From positions 2,134,501 to 2,198,500 of the forward strand of contig NZ_CP023747.1 of the NCBI RefSeq assembly GCF_008704995.1: DNA of 64,000 nt, read 5' to 3'. Under the pieces are notes generated by a model. The model was not told the DNA's origin, did no database searches, and worked only from the letters and a program-made list of their open reading frames with translations. Positions 52,167-61,011 of this stretch are shown here, in pieces (the first letter of the stretch is position 1; each line of letters begins with the position of its first letter). The translations under genes and the position numbers were made by a program. Source of the DNA: Streptomyces nodosus (GTDB lineage Bacteria > Actinomycetota > Actinomycetes > Streptomycetales > Streptomycetaceae).

Positions 52167-52201
52167 CGAGGGGCGCACCCGCATGGTGGGTGCGCCCCTC
52201 G
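52167..52201. terminator. 14-bp perfect hairpin between convergent genes
   Basis: CGAGGGGCGCACCC (52167-52180) and GGGTGCGCCCCTCG (52188-52201) with a 7-nt loop, 35 bp after the small gene and 22 bp beyond the dnaE stop; a two-way terminator. Confidence 0.82.
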
Positions 52202-52223
52202 CGTGATCGTCGTCCGCGCGTGC

Positions 52224-55200
52224 TCAGCCGGCCAGGCAGGACGGGCCGAGCAGGACCTTCAGGTCGCCGTAGAGCGCGGGGTCCGGCTTGACCCGGTGCC
52301 GGTCCAGCCGGAGCACGGTGGTCCTGCTCGGCCCCTGGAGCTTGATCCGCACCTCGCTGTCGCCCTTGTGCTGGCTGAGGATCTCACCGAGACGGCTCAC
52401 CATCGGCGGGGTGACCTTCATCGCCGGGATGGTGAGCACCACCGGCGCGTTGGTGCCCGCGGCCGAGAGGTCCGGCACCTGAAGCTCCATGGCGACCAGC
52501 CGCGGCACGTCCTCCCGCTTGTCGAGGCGGCCCTTGACGAACACCACCGCGTCCTCGACGAGTTGGGTCGACACCAACTGGTAGGTCGCCGGGAAGAACA
52601 TGCACTCGATCGAGCCCGCGAGGTCCTCGACGGTGGCGATCGCCCAGGCGTTGCCCTGCTTGGTCATCTTGCGCTGGAGGCCCGAGATGATGCCGCCGAT
52701 GGTGACCACCGCGCCGTCCGCGTGCTCACCGCCGGTGAGCTGGGAGATGCCCGCGTCGGCCTTGTCGGACAGGACATGCTCCAGCCCGAAGAGCGGATGG
52801 TCGGAGACATACAGACCGAGCATCTCCCGCTCCTGGGCGAGCAGATAGGTCTTGTCCCACTCCTCGTCGGTGAAGACGACGTCGAGGCCGAAGCCGGGCT
52901 CGCTGTTCTCCTCCTCGCCCATGCCGCCGAAGAGGTCGAACTGCCCCTCGGCCTCCTTGCGCTTGACCGCGACCACATTGTCGATCATCGGTTCGTACTG
53001 CGCGGTGAGGCCCTTGCGGGTGTGCCCCATCTCGTCGAAGGCGCCGGCCTTGATCAGCGATTCGGTGGTGCGCTTGTTGCAGACCACCGCCTCGACCTTG
53101 TCGAGGTAGTCGGGGAAGGAGGCGTACTTCCCCTTGGCCTTGCGGGACTTGATGATCGACTCGACGACGTTGGTACCGACGTTGCGCACCGCGGAGAGCC
53201 CGAAGAGGATCACGTCGTCGCCCTGGGCGGCGAAGTTGGACTGGGACTCGTTGACGTTGGGCGGGAGCACCCGGATGCCCATGCGGCGGCACTCGTTGAG
53301 GTAGACCGCCGACTTGTCCTTGTCGTCCTTGACCGAGGTGAGCAGTCCGGCCATGTACTCGGCGGGGTGGTTGGCCTTCAGATAGGCGGTCCAGTACGAC
53401 ACCAGGCCGTACGCGGCCGAGTGGGCCTTGTTGAACGCGTAGCCGGCGAAGGGGACCAGCACGTCCCACAGGGCCTGGATGGCCTCGTCGCTGTAGCCGT
53501 TCTTCTGGGCACCGGCCTGGAAGATGGTGAAGTTCTTCGCCAGCTCCTCGGGCTTCTTCTTGCCCATCACGCGGCGGAGGATGTCGGCCTCGCCGAGCGA
53601 GTAGCCCGCGATGATCTGGGCGGCCTTCTGCACCTGCTCCTGGTAGACGATCAGGCCGTAGGTGACCGCGAGGACCTCCTCGAGGGGCTCCTCGAGCTCC
53701 TTGTGGATCGGCGTGATCTCCTGGAGCTTGTTCTTGCGCAGCGCGTAGTTGGTGTGCGAGTCCATGCCCATCGGGCCGGGACGGTAGAGCGCCGACACGG
53801 CCGAGATGTCTTCGAAGTTGTCGGGCTTCATCAGGCGCAGCAGCGAGCGCATGGGGCCGCCGTCGAACTGGAACACACCGAGTGTGTCGCCGCGCTGGAG
53901 CAGTTCGAAGGTCTTGGGGTCGTCCAGCGGGAGGCTGAGGAGATCGATGTCGATCCCCTTGTTGGACTTCACCATCTTGACGGCGTCATCCATGATCGTC
54001 AGGTTGCGCAGGCCGAGGAAGTCCATCTTCAGCAGGCCGAGCGACTCGCAGCTCGGGTAGTCCCACTGCGTGATGGTCACGCCGTCGGTGTGCCGGACCC
54101 AGACGGGCACATGCTCGGTGATGGTCTCGCTGGACATGATCACGCCGGCGGCATGCACGCCCATCTGCCGGACCAGGCCCTCGACGCCCTTGGCGGTGTC
54201 GATGACCTTCTTCACGTCCGGCTCGTTCTCGTACATCCCCCGGATCTCGCCCGCCTCGTTGTAGCGCGGGTGCGAGGGGTTGGTGATGCCGTCCAGATCG
54301 ATGCCCTTGCCGAGGACATCGGCGGGCATCGCCTTGGTGAGCCGGTCGCCCATCGCGTACGGGTAGCCCAGCACACGCGCGGAGTCCTTGATCGCGTTCT
54401 TGGCCTTGATCTTGCCGTACGTGCCGATCATGGCGACCTTGTCGGCGCCGTACTTCTCCGTCACATACCTGATCACCTCGACGCGCCTGCGCTCGTCGAA
54501 GTCGATGTCGACGTCGGGCATCGAGATGCGCTCGGGGTTGAGGAACCGCTCGAAGATCAGGCCGTGCGGGATCGGATCGAGGTCGGTGATGCCCATGGCG
54601 TAGGCGACGATCGAGCCGGCCGCGGAGCCGCGGCCGGGACCGACCGCGATGCCGTTGTTCTTGGCCCACATGATGAAGTCGGCGACCACCAGGAAGTAGC
54701 CGGGGAAGCCCATCGAGATGATGACGTCCATCTCGTACTCGGCCTGCTTCTGGCGGTCCTCGGGGATGCCGCCGGGGAAGCGGCGCTCCATGCCGCGGCG
54801 GACCTCCTCCTTGAACCAGGTGATCTCCGTGTAGCCGTCGGGGATGTCGAACTTCGGCATCAGGTTCTTCTCGACGAACATGCCCGTGGTGTCGACCATC
54901 TCGGCGACGAGGAGCGTGTTGGCGCAGCCCTCCTGCCAGGCGTCCGAGGAGTCGATGGCGTACATCTCCTCGGTGGACTTCAGGTAGTAGCCGGTGCCGT
55001 CGAACTTGAAGCGGTCCGGGTCGGAGAGGTTCTTGCCGGTCTGGATGCACAGCAGGGCGTCATGGGCGGTCGCCTCGTGCGCGTAGGTGTAGTGCGAGTC
55101 ATTGGTGACCAGCGGCGGGATGCCCAGCTTCCGGCCGATCTCCAGCAGTCCGTCGCGGACCTTGCGCTCGATGTCGATGCCGTGGTCCATCAGCTCCAGG

Positions 55201-55763
55201 AAGTAGCGGTCCTTGCCGAAGATGTCCTGGTAGTCGGCGGCCGCCTTCAGGGCCTCGTCGTACTGGCCGAGACGCAGCCGGGTCTGGAGCTCCCCGGACG
55301 GGCAGCCGGTGGAGGCGACGATGCCCTCGGACCACTGGGCGATCGTCTCCTTGTCCATCCGGGGCCACTTCTGGAGCCAGCCCTCGGCGTAGGCGTCCGA
55401 GGAGAGACGGAAGATGTTGTGCAGCCCGGTGCTGTTCACCGCCCACATCGTCTTGTGGGTGTAACCGCCGGAACCGGAGACGTCGTCCCGCTTCTGGTGC
55501 GGCTGGCCCCACTGGATCTTGCGCTTGTTGCGCCGGGACTCGGGGGCGACATACGCCTCGATCCCGATGATCGGGGTGACCCCGGCCTTCTTCGCGGTAT
55601 GGAAGAAGTCGTACGCCCCGTGCAGGTTGCCGTGGTCGGACATGGCGATGTGCGTCATGCCCATCTCGTTGCAGGCGTTGAACATGTCCTTCAGCCGCGC
55701 GGCACCGTCCAGCAGCGAGTACTGGGTGTGGACGTGCAGGTGCGTGAACGGCGGCTTGGACAC
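52224..55763 (-). CDS. dnaE: DNA polymerase III alpha subunit
   Basis: DnaE (1179 residues) is the replicative polymerase. The N-terminal PHP domain has its metal ligands, for example His8, His10 and His12 in THLHVHTQYS and SDHGNLHG. The polymerase core shows GPGRGSAAGSIVAYAMGI and the catalytic aspartates in MPDVDIDFDERRR. GVHAAGVIMS, DFLGLRNLT, YRPGPM and LRRVMGKKKPEEL follow; the C-terminus has the OB-fold domain (GGIISGLQRKMTKQG). The start is GTG 55763, since GGAGG lies 7 nt upstream, giving MSKPPFTHLHVHTQY; the ATG at 55778 overlaps that ribosome-binding site. Length matches the actinobacterial DnaE1 type. Confidence 0.98.
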   Translation of the reverse strand: MSKPPFTHLHVHTQYSLLDGAARLKDMFNACNEMGMTHIAMSDHGNLHGAYDFFHTAKKAGVTPIIGIEAYVAPESRRNKRKIQWGQPHQKRDDVSGSGGYTHKTMWAVNSTGLHNIFRLSSDAYAEGWLQKWPRMDKETIAQWSEGIVASTGCPSGELQTRLRLGQYDEALKAAADYQDIFGKDRYFLELMDHGIDIERKVRDGLLEIGRKLGIPPLVTNDSHYTYAHEATAHDALLCIQTGKNLSDPDRFKFDGTGYYLKSTEEMYAIDSSDAWQEGCANTLLVAEMVDTTGMFVEKNLMPKFDIPDGYTEITWFKEEVRRGMERRFPGGIPEDRQKQAEYEMDVIISMGFPGYFLVVADFIMWAKNNGIAVGPGRGSAAGSIVAYAMGITDLDPIPHGLIFERFLNPERISMPDVDIDFDERRRVEVIRYVTEKYGADKVAMIGTYGKIKAKNAIKDSARVLGYPYAMGDRLTKAMPADVLGKGIDLDGITNPSHPRYNEAGEIRGMYENEPDVKKVIDTAKGVEGLVRQMGVHAAGVIMSSETITEHVPVWVRHTDGVTITQWDYPSCESLGLLKMDFLGLRNLTIMDDAVKMVKSNKGIDIDLLSLPLDDPKTFELLQRGDTLGVFQFDGGPMRSLLRLMKPDNFEDISAVSALYRPGPMGMDSHTNYALRKNKLQEITPIHKELEEPLEEVLAVTYGLIVYQEQVQKAAQIIAGYSLGEADILRRVMGKKKPEELAKNFTIFQAGAQKNGYSDEAIQALWDVLVPFAGYAFNKAHSAAYGLVSYWTAYLKANHPAEYMAGLLTSVKDDKDKSAVYLNECRRMGIRVLPPNVNESQSNFAAQGDDVILFGLSAVRNVGTNVVESIIKSRKAKGKYASFPDYLDKVEAVVCNKRTTESLIKAGAFDEMGHTRKGLTAQYEPMIDNVVAVKRKEAEGQFDLFGGMGEEENSEPGFGLDVVFTDEEWDKTYLLAQEREMLGLYVSDHPLFGLEHVLSDKADAGISQLTGGEHADGAVVTIGGIISGLQRKMTKQGNAWAIATVEDLAGSIECMFFPATYQLVSTQLVEDAVVFVKGRLDKREDVPRLVAMELQVPDLSAAGTNAPVVLTIPAMKVTPPMVSRLGEILSQHKGDSEVRIKLQGPSRTTVLRLDRHRVKPDPALYGDLKVLLGPSCLAG

Positions 55764-56086
55764 GGTTGCGGCCTCCATGGGCGAGTGGGCGGGGTGCCCG
55801 GCGCCTCCTCGAGAGGCGGGCGCCGAGGGGGGTCCGGAGGGCTGCGCGCAGCCCGGGGGACAGCGTCGAAGTCTATGCCCCCGGCACGGTCGGACGCCCG
55901 GACACCATGCCTTTGAGACACGTCCGGGAAGGAGCGGCCGGGTGACGGAGGGACGGACCGGGGACGCCCCCGGCGCCCGTGTCTCCGTACGGGCCCCCCG
56001 GGCACTCCCGCGTACCGTCGTCCGTTGGAACAGCACGGAAGATCGTTCCACTCTGACGCACCACCTGCACCTGGAGGCACCCAGCG
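55764..56086. other. Divergent intergenic region between dnaE and the DUF2252 gene
   Basis: It holds the two promoters, but no clear -35/-10 pair. A 16-bp perfect palindrome GGGCTGCGCGCAGCCC lies at 55839-55854 and a 6-bp inverted repeat CGCCTC/GAGGCG at 55802-55818, both in the dnaE leader, where they may fold in the mRNA. No small gene is visible. Confidence 0.4.
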
Positions 56087-57466
56087 ATGTCGGTTCCGCA
56101 GCTCAGCGCCGAGCAACGCGGCCAGGAGATCCTCTCCGTCCTCGACACCGGCTTCGGCGAACTGCTCGCCGCCGACCCGGCCGCGGTCCTCGTGACGTTC
56201 CGCAGGATGGCCGCCTCCGCCTCCGCGTTCTACCGGGGCACGCCGTGCCTCTTCTTCCACGACCTGGCCGGCGAGAAGCGCGGCGGTCCCTATCTGGACG
56301 ACCGCACCTCGCGGGTGTGGATCCACGGCGACCTGCATGTGGAGAGCTTCGGCACCTCCATGGACGCCACGGGCCGGCTGGTCTTCCGGGCGACCGGCTT
56401 CGACGAGGCCTATGTGGGCCCCTTCACCTGGGACCTGAAGCGCTTCGCCGCCTCGCTGGCGCTGCTCGGATACGAGAAGGCGCTCAGCGACGAACAGATC
56501 GGCGAGCTGGTCGGCCTCTATGCGACGGCGTACCGCGAGCGCATCCATGCGCTGGCGACCGGCGCCAAGAGCGACGAGGTGCCTCCCTTCACCCTGGACA
56601 CCGCCCAGGGCCCGCTCCTGGACACGCTGCGCGACGCCCGCTCGGGGACCCGCTCCGGGCTGCTGGACTCCCTGACCGAGATCCGTGACTTCGAACGCCG
56701 CTTCGCCCCGGGCGGCGGCTCCGTGGAGCTGGACGCGGCGGGCCGCTACAAGGTGCTCGCGGCCTTCGACGGCTATCTGGAGACGCTGCCCGAGTCGTCC
56801 CTGACCCGCCCGGACTCCTACCGCGTCAAGGACGTCGTCGGCCGCCGAGGCATCGCTCTCGACTCCGCGGGCCTGCCCTCGTACGACATCCTCCTCGAAG
56901 GTCCCAGCGACGCCCTGGAGGACGATGTGGTGATCTCCATCAGACGGGCCAGGACCCCGGCCGTCTCCCGGCACATCACCGATGCGGCGATCCGCGACCG
57001 CTTCCAGCACCAGGGCCACCGCACGGTGGTCTCCCAGCGCGCCCTCCAGGCGCACGCCGACCCCTGGCTGGGCTGGACCGAGCTGGACGGCTCGGGCCAA
57101 CTGGTGGCCGAGGTCTCGCCGTACGCCGTCGACCTGGACTGGAGCGACATCGACGACCCGGAGGAGATCGCGGCGGTCGTCGCCGACCTGGGCCGCGCCA
57201 CGGCCGCGATGCACGCGGCGGCGGAGGACCGGTCCGGCGAGTCCCTGGTCCCCTTCTCCACCGAGCGGGCCATCGACGCGGCGATCGCCGCCGACGAGGA
57301 CGGCTTCGCGGAGGTGCTGGTGGACTTCGCCCACGCCTACGGGGCCCGGGCGCGCGCCGATCACCGGATCTTCGTGGATCTGTTCCGTTCCGGACGGATC
57401 CCCGGCCTCCGGTCCGTCCCCGACCGCGCTCCCACAACGTTCCCGTCACACCTGGCGACCCTTTAA
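56087..57466 (+). CDS. DUF2252 family protein
   Basis: A 459-residue protein of the DUF2252 family. Recognisable blocks are FYRGTPCLFFHDL (about 49-61), VWIHGDLHVESFGT (77-90), FDEAYVGPFTWDLKRFAASL (104-123) and the final AMHAAAEDRSG. The HGDLHxxN/S and DxD-like pattern (the DLHVESFG and TWDLKR motifs) resembles the catalytic loop of aminoglycoside phosphotransferase/kinase folds, so a small-molecule kinase role is possible but not shown. No signal peptide. GGAGG is 9 nt before the ATG. It is divergent from dnaE and followed 38 bp later by a membrane-protein gene. Confidence 0.88.
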   Translation: MSVPQLSAEQRGQEILSVLDTGFGELLAADPAAVLVTFRRMAASASAFYRGTPCLFFHDLAGEKRGGPYLDDRTSRVWIHGDLHVESFGTSMDATGRLVFRATGFDEAYVGPFTWDLKRFAASLALLGYEKALSDEQIGELVGLYATAYRERIHALATGAKSDEVPPFTLDTAQGPLLDTLRDARSGTRSGLLDSLTEIRDFERRFAPGGGSVELDAAGRYKVLAAFDGYLETLPESSLTRPDSYRVKDVVGRRGIALDSAGLPSYDILLEGPSDALEDDVVISIRRARTPAVSRHITDAAIRDRFQHQGHRTVVSQRALQAHADPWLGWTELDGSGQLVAEVSPYAVDLDWSDIDDPEEIAAVVADLGRATAAMHAAAEDRSGESLVPFSTERAIDAAIAADEDGFAEVLVDFAHAYGARARADHRIFVDLFRSGRIPGLRSVPDRAPTTFPSHLATL

Positions 57467-57504
57467 GGGCCCCTTACGGGAGCGCATGGGACACTCTCCA
57501 CGCC

Positions 57505-58191
57505 ATGGACATATCCGGGACCCAGCTCAGAGCCGTACGCGCGGCGCTGTTCACGGCGCTGGTCGTGACGCTCAGCACCGCGTCGCATGTGCTGCTGTCC
57601 GAGGTCCCGCTGCCGATGGGGACGGTGGCCGCGGTGGCCGCCGCCGTCTTCGTCGTCGCCTATGCGCTGGCCGACGGCGAGCGCGGCTTCGGCAGGATCG
57701 CCGTCCTGCTGGTTCCGCTGGAGCTGGCGGCGGACACGGTGTTCACCACGGGCCAGCACGCCTGTTACGGCGCGGCCGGCGGCCCGGTGGCCGGTCCGCT
57801 GCGCTCGGTCGGCCTGGACGTCCTGTGCAGCGGCGGCGGTGTGGGCACCCCGCTCGCCCGGGCCGCCGGCACCGACACCGACCGGGTCGCGGTGCTCCTG
57901 ACGCACGCCGGCCCCTCGACCGCCTGGCTGCTGCTGGCCGCCCATGTGAGCGTGGGGCTCCTCGCCGCCGCCTGGCTGCGCCGCGGCGAGCGGGCACTGG
58001 CCCAGCTGCTGCGCGCGGTGGCCGCGACCACCTTCCGGCCGCTGCTGGTGGCGGTCGCCGCGGTGACGGTGCGGATCGCTCCGGTGCGCCGGGCCCCGCG
58101 CCCGGTCCCTCATGTCATCGCCTCCCGCACCCGCCTGTTGGTGCACTCCCTGGGGCGGCGGGGTCCGCCGTGCTCGCCGGCCTTCGGCTGA
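57505..58191 (+). CDS. Hypothetical membrane protein
   Basis: A 228-residue protein with four likely membrane helices: 12-30 (AALFTALVVTLSTASHVLL), 38-55 (MGTVAAVAAAVFVVAYAL), 63-80 and 137-156 (STAWLLLAAHVSVGLLAAAW), with a basic C-terminal tail (APVRRAPRPVPHV). A cysteine lies in each of the GQHACYGAAGG and LDVLCSGGG loops. No family is recognised with confidence; similar proteins stand beside copper or redox genes in Streptomyces. It lies between a DUF2252 gene and a dsbA-like gene on the same strand. Confidence 0.75.
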   Translation: MDISGTQLRAVRAALFTALVVTLSTASHVLLSEVPLPMGTVAAVAAAVFVVAYALADGERGFGRIAVLLVPLELAADTVFTTGQHACYGAAGGPVAGPLRSVGLDVLCSGGGVGTPLARAAGTDTDRVAVLLTHAGPSTAWLLLAAHVSVGLLAAAWLRRGERALAQLLRAVAATTFRPLLVAVAAVTVRIAPVRRAPRPVPHVIASRTRLLVHSLGRRGPPCSPAFG

Positions 58192-58282
58192 GGATCGCCT
58201 TCGGCCGAAGACGCGCCCTTTGAGCACGGACCCCCTTCACCCCCGCGCACCACGTGTGCGTGCGTCCCCATGGAGATCACCC

Positions 58283-59101
58283 ATGAGCAAGCGGAACAAC
58301 CAGGTCTCGAAGACGGCAGCCCGTGAGCGGCTGCGTCTGGAACGCGAGCGGCAGGCCAAGCGCGACAAGGTCAAGCGGCAGCTGGTGGTCGCCGGTTCGG
58401 TCGTGGCCGCCCTCGCCATAGCCGGCGGCATCGGCTACGCCGTCGTGCAGAACAACAAGCCGGACCACTGGGAGGCCGCCAAGAGCGACAAGGTCGTCGC
58501 CCCGGCCCACACCACGGGCAAGGACGGCACCACCGTCGTCATCGGCGAGAGCAGCGCCAAGAAGACCCTCAAGGTCTACGAGGACCTGCGCTGCCCGATC
58601 TGCGCCCAGTTCGAGCAGGTGGTCGGCCCCAGCGTGAAGAAGGACATCGACGACGGCAAGTTCAACCTCCAGTTCGTCGGCGGCACGTTCATCGACACCA
58701 ACACCCGGGGCGAGGGCTCCAGGACGGCGCTGAGCGCCCTGGGCGCCGCGCTGAACGTCAGCCCGGAGGCGTTCCTCGACTACAAGGGCGCGCTGTACTC
58801 GGCCAAGTGGCACCCCGAGGAGACCGAGGACACCTTCAAGGACACCGCCTACCTGATCAAGGTCGCCGACACGGTTCCCGCCCTCAAGAAGAACGCCTCG
58901 TTCCAGAAGGACGTGAAGAACGGCACCTATGACGCCTGGGCGATGGCGATGTCGAAGGCCTTCGACACCAACAAGGACGATGTCACGGGCACCCCGAGCC
59001 TGGTCATGGACGGCAAGAAGGTGACCGCGCCCGGCAGCCAGAACGCACCGATGTCGGTGGACGAGTACACCGCGGCCATCGACGCGGCGCTCAAGGCCTG
59101 A
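58283..59101 (+). CDS. Membrane-anchored DsbA-family thiol oxidoreductase (second copy)
   Basis: This 272-residue protein has the same layout as the protein at 25881-26657: basic N-terminus (1-33, MSKRNNQVSKTAARERLRLE), one membrane helix (34-55) and an outside thioredoxin-fold domain with CPIC (104-107) and the cis-Pro in GTPSLVMDG. The helical insertion is DTNTRGEGSRTALSALGAAL and lacks the additional cysteines of the first copy, so the two may differ in redox role. Start ATG 58283 follows GGAG. Two hairpins follow its stop. Likely partner in folding of secreted proteins. Confidence 0.9.
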   Translation: MSKRNNQVSKTAARERLRLERERQAKRDKVKRQLVVAGSVVAALAIAGGIGYAVVQNNKPDHWEAAKSDKVVAPAHTTGKDGTTVVIGESSAKKTLKVYEDLRCPICAQFEQVVGPSVKKDIDDGKFNLQFVGGTFIDTNTRGEGSRTALSALGAALNVSPEAFLDYKGALYSAKWHPEETEDTFKDTAYLIKVADTVPALKKNASFQKDVKNGTYDAWAMAMSKAFDTNKDDVTGTPSLVMDGKKVTAPGSQNAPMSVDEYTAAIDAALKA

Positions 59102-59105
59102 TCCC

Positions 59106-59136
59106 GGCGGGCGGGCGCCCTAGGCGACCGCCCGCC
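59106..59136 (+). terminator. Hairpin after the second dsbA-like gene
   Basis: GGCGGGCG (59106-59113) pairs with CGCCCGCC (59129-59136), 5 bp past the stop of the second dsbA-like gene. Confidence 0.45.
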
Positions 59137-59154
59137 ATCGGCCACCGGCCACCG

Positions 59155-59186
59155 GAGCGGGCGAACGTGGATGCGTTCGCCCGCTC
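59155..59186. terminator. 13-bp perfect hairpin between convergent genes
   Basis: GAGCGGGCGAACG (59155-59167) and CGTTCGCCCGCTC (59174-59186) around a 6-nt loop, between the second dsbA-like gene and the convergent hydrolase gene; usable in both directions. Confidence 0.75.
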
Positions 59187-59209
59187 TTGCCCGGTATCCG
59201 TGCGACCGG

Positions 59210-59779
59210 CTACAGGCTGTCGAGGAAGCCGAGCGCCACCCGCCAGGTCGCCTCGGCCGCCTCCTCGTCGTAGTCCGGCAGCTCGGGGTCGGTGTAGAGG
59301 TGCCCGGCTCCCGGGTACCGGTAGACCTCCACATCCGCGCCCGCTCTGCCCATCTGCAGATACCAGGCGCTCAGCCAGTCGTCCGGCTCGAACGGGTCCG
59401 GCTCGGCGACATGCAGCTGGACCGGCAGCCCGTCCACCGAGGCGTTCGAGGCGAGGTCCGAGGTGCCGTGCAGCAGCAGAAGTCCGCGCGCGTGCCGGTC
59501 GCCGAGCGCCAGGGTCTGCGCGGTGGCGGCGCCGAACGAGAACCCCGCATAGACCAGCCCGCGCCCCGAGTACGGCGCGGAGGCCAGAACGGCCCGTCTG
59601 AGCATCTCGTCCTTCCCGATCTCCTCCTTGAGCGCCCTGCCTTCCTCCACGGTCTCGAAGGTGCGGCCGTCGAACAGGTCGGGCGTCCACACCTCGTGCC
59701 CGGCGGCGCGCAGCCGGTCGGCGGCCGCCCGGACGGCGGGCCGCAGTCCGTATGTCGAGTGGAAGAGCATGATGTTCAT
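59210..59779 (-). CDS. Dienelactone hydrolase family protein
   Basis: A 189-residue alpha/beta hydrolase starting MNIMLFHSTYGLRPAVRAAADRL, the dienelactone hydrolase type. The nucleophile elbow is GFSFGAATAQ with Ser81, where classical dienelactone hydrolases have Cys; the acid is an Asp in AEPDPFEPDDW (about 128) and the base His160 in GAGHLYTD. The Ser form is common in actinobacterial members with unknown ester substrates. No signal peptide. It is divergent from the MscS gene and shares a terminator region with the second dsbA-like gene. Confidence 0.9.
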   Translation of the reverse strand: MNIMLFHSTYGLRPAVRAAADRLRAAGHEVWTPDLFDGRTFETVEEGRALKEEIGKDEMLRRAVLASAPYSGRGLVYAGFSFGAATAQTLALGDRHARGLLLLHGTSDLASNASVDGLPVQLHVAEPDPFEPDDWLSAWYLQMGRAGADVEVYRYPGAGHLYTDPELPDYDEEAAEATWRVALGFLDSL

Positions 59780-59883
59780 GGGGCCATGGTGCCAGCCGGC
59801 ACCGACAGCGCCGTGGGCAGCGGGTTCCCCGGGGGATCCAGGTCACATGTTCATGACGGCGTCAGCCGGTTACGTTCGAGGGC

Positions 59884-60999
59884 ATGGAGAACGTCCTGCG
59901 CCCGGTGATCGTCGTCGGCGGCTCGGTCGTGCTCACCCTGGTCCTCGGGTGGGTCACGGACCTCCTGCTGCGCAAGGCGCATCAGCGGGACCCGGAGACG
60001 CCCCTGTGGCAGCTGCTTCGCCGTGGCCGTGTCCCCTATCAACTCGTCCTGTGCGCGGGCTTGTTGCGAGGCTCCTACGACCAGGCCCAGCTGATCGAGG
60101 CCCATCGGGTCGGCGTCGGACGGGCCCTGACGCTGGTGCTGATCGGCTCCACCGCCTGGACGGTGATCCATATCGCCTCCGCGGTCGTCGAGGCCTCGTA
60201 CAGCCGCTATGCCCGCGCCCATCACGATCAGGCCCGGGTCCGGCGGGTGCGCACCCAGGTCTCGCTGATCACACGGGTGGTGGCAGCGGTCGTCGGCGTG
60301 GTCGCGGTGGCCGCCATGCTGCTGACGTTCCCCGCGATGCGGGCGGCCGGCGCCTCGCTGCTGGCCTCGGCCGGCATCCTCGGCATCGTCGCCGGTGTCG
60401 CCGCGCAGTCCACCCTCGGCAATCTCTTCGCCGGACTGCAGATCGCCTTCGGCGACATGGTGCGGCTCGGCGACACGGTCGTGGTGGACGGGGAATGGGG
60501 CACCATCGAGGAGATCACGCTGACGTTTCTGACGGTACGGACCTGGGACGAGCGCCGGATCACCATGCCGGTGTCGTACTTCACCTCGAAACCGTTCGAG
60601 AACTGGTCGCGCGGCAGCCCGCAGATGAGCGGCACCGTCTTCTTCCATCTCGACCACTCGGCGCCCCTGGGGGAGATGCGCGACAAGCTCCGCGACATCC
60701 TGCGTGAGTGCCCGGCGTGGGACGGCCGTGACTACACGCTCGCCGTCACCGACACCACGCCCAGCACCATGGAGGTGCGGGCGCTGGTGACCGCGAAGGA
60801 CGCGAGCGACATCTGGACGGTCCGGGTCACGGTCCGCGAGCAGATGATCCGCTGGCTGGCCGAGGAGCACCCTTATGCGCTGCCGAGGGTCAACACGGCG
60901 GACGCGGCGCTGCCGGTGAACGGGAACGGGAACGGACAGCTGTCGCCCGACGGCGCGGCCCGCCGGCCGTTCCAGCCGCGGCGGGCGGGCCGGGGCTGA
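59884..60999 (+). CDS. MscS-family mechanosensitive ion channel
   Basis: A 371-residue membrane protein. Helices are at about 7-28, 82-104, 128-150 and the pore helix ASAGILGIVAGVAAQSTLGNLFAGLQIAF (160-188), the MscS signature. The cytoplasmic beta domain then starts with VRLGDTVVVDGEWGTIEEITLTFLTVRTWDERRITMPVSYF. Such channels open under hypo-osmotic stress to release solutes. The C-terminal 35 residues are a Pro/Asn/Gly/Arg-rich tail (NGNGNGQLSPDG). ATG at 59884. It ends 12 bp before the convergent SDR stop. Confidence 0.93.
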   Translation: MENVLRPVIVVGGSVVLTLVLGWVTDLLLRKAHQRDPETPLWQLLRRGRVPYQLVLCAGLLRGSYDQAQLIEAHRVGVGRALTLVLIGSTAWTVIHIASAVVEASYSRYARAHHDQARVRRVRTQVSLITRVVAAVVGVVAVAAMLLTFPAMRAAGASLLASAGILGIVAGVAAQSTLGNLFAGLQIAFGDMVRLGDTVVVDGEWGTIEEITLTFLTVRTWDERRITMPVSYFTSKPFENWSRGSPQMSGTVFFHLDHSAPLGEMRDKLRDILRECPAWDGRDYTLAVTDTTPSTMEVRALVTAKDASDIWTVRVTVREQMIRWLAEEHPYALPRVNTADAALPVNGNGNGQLSPDGAARRPFQPRRAGRG

Positions 61000-61011
61000 G
61001 CCGCCGGTCCT

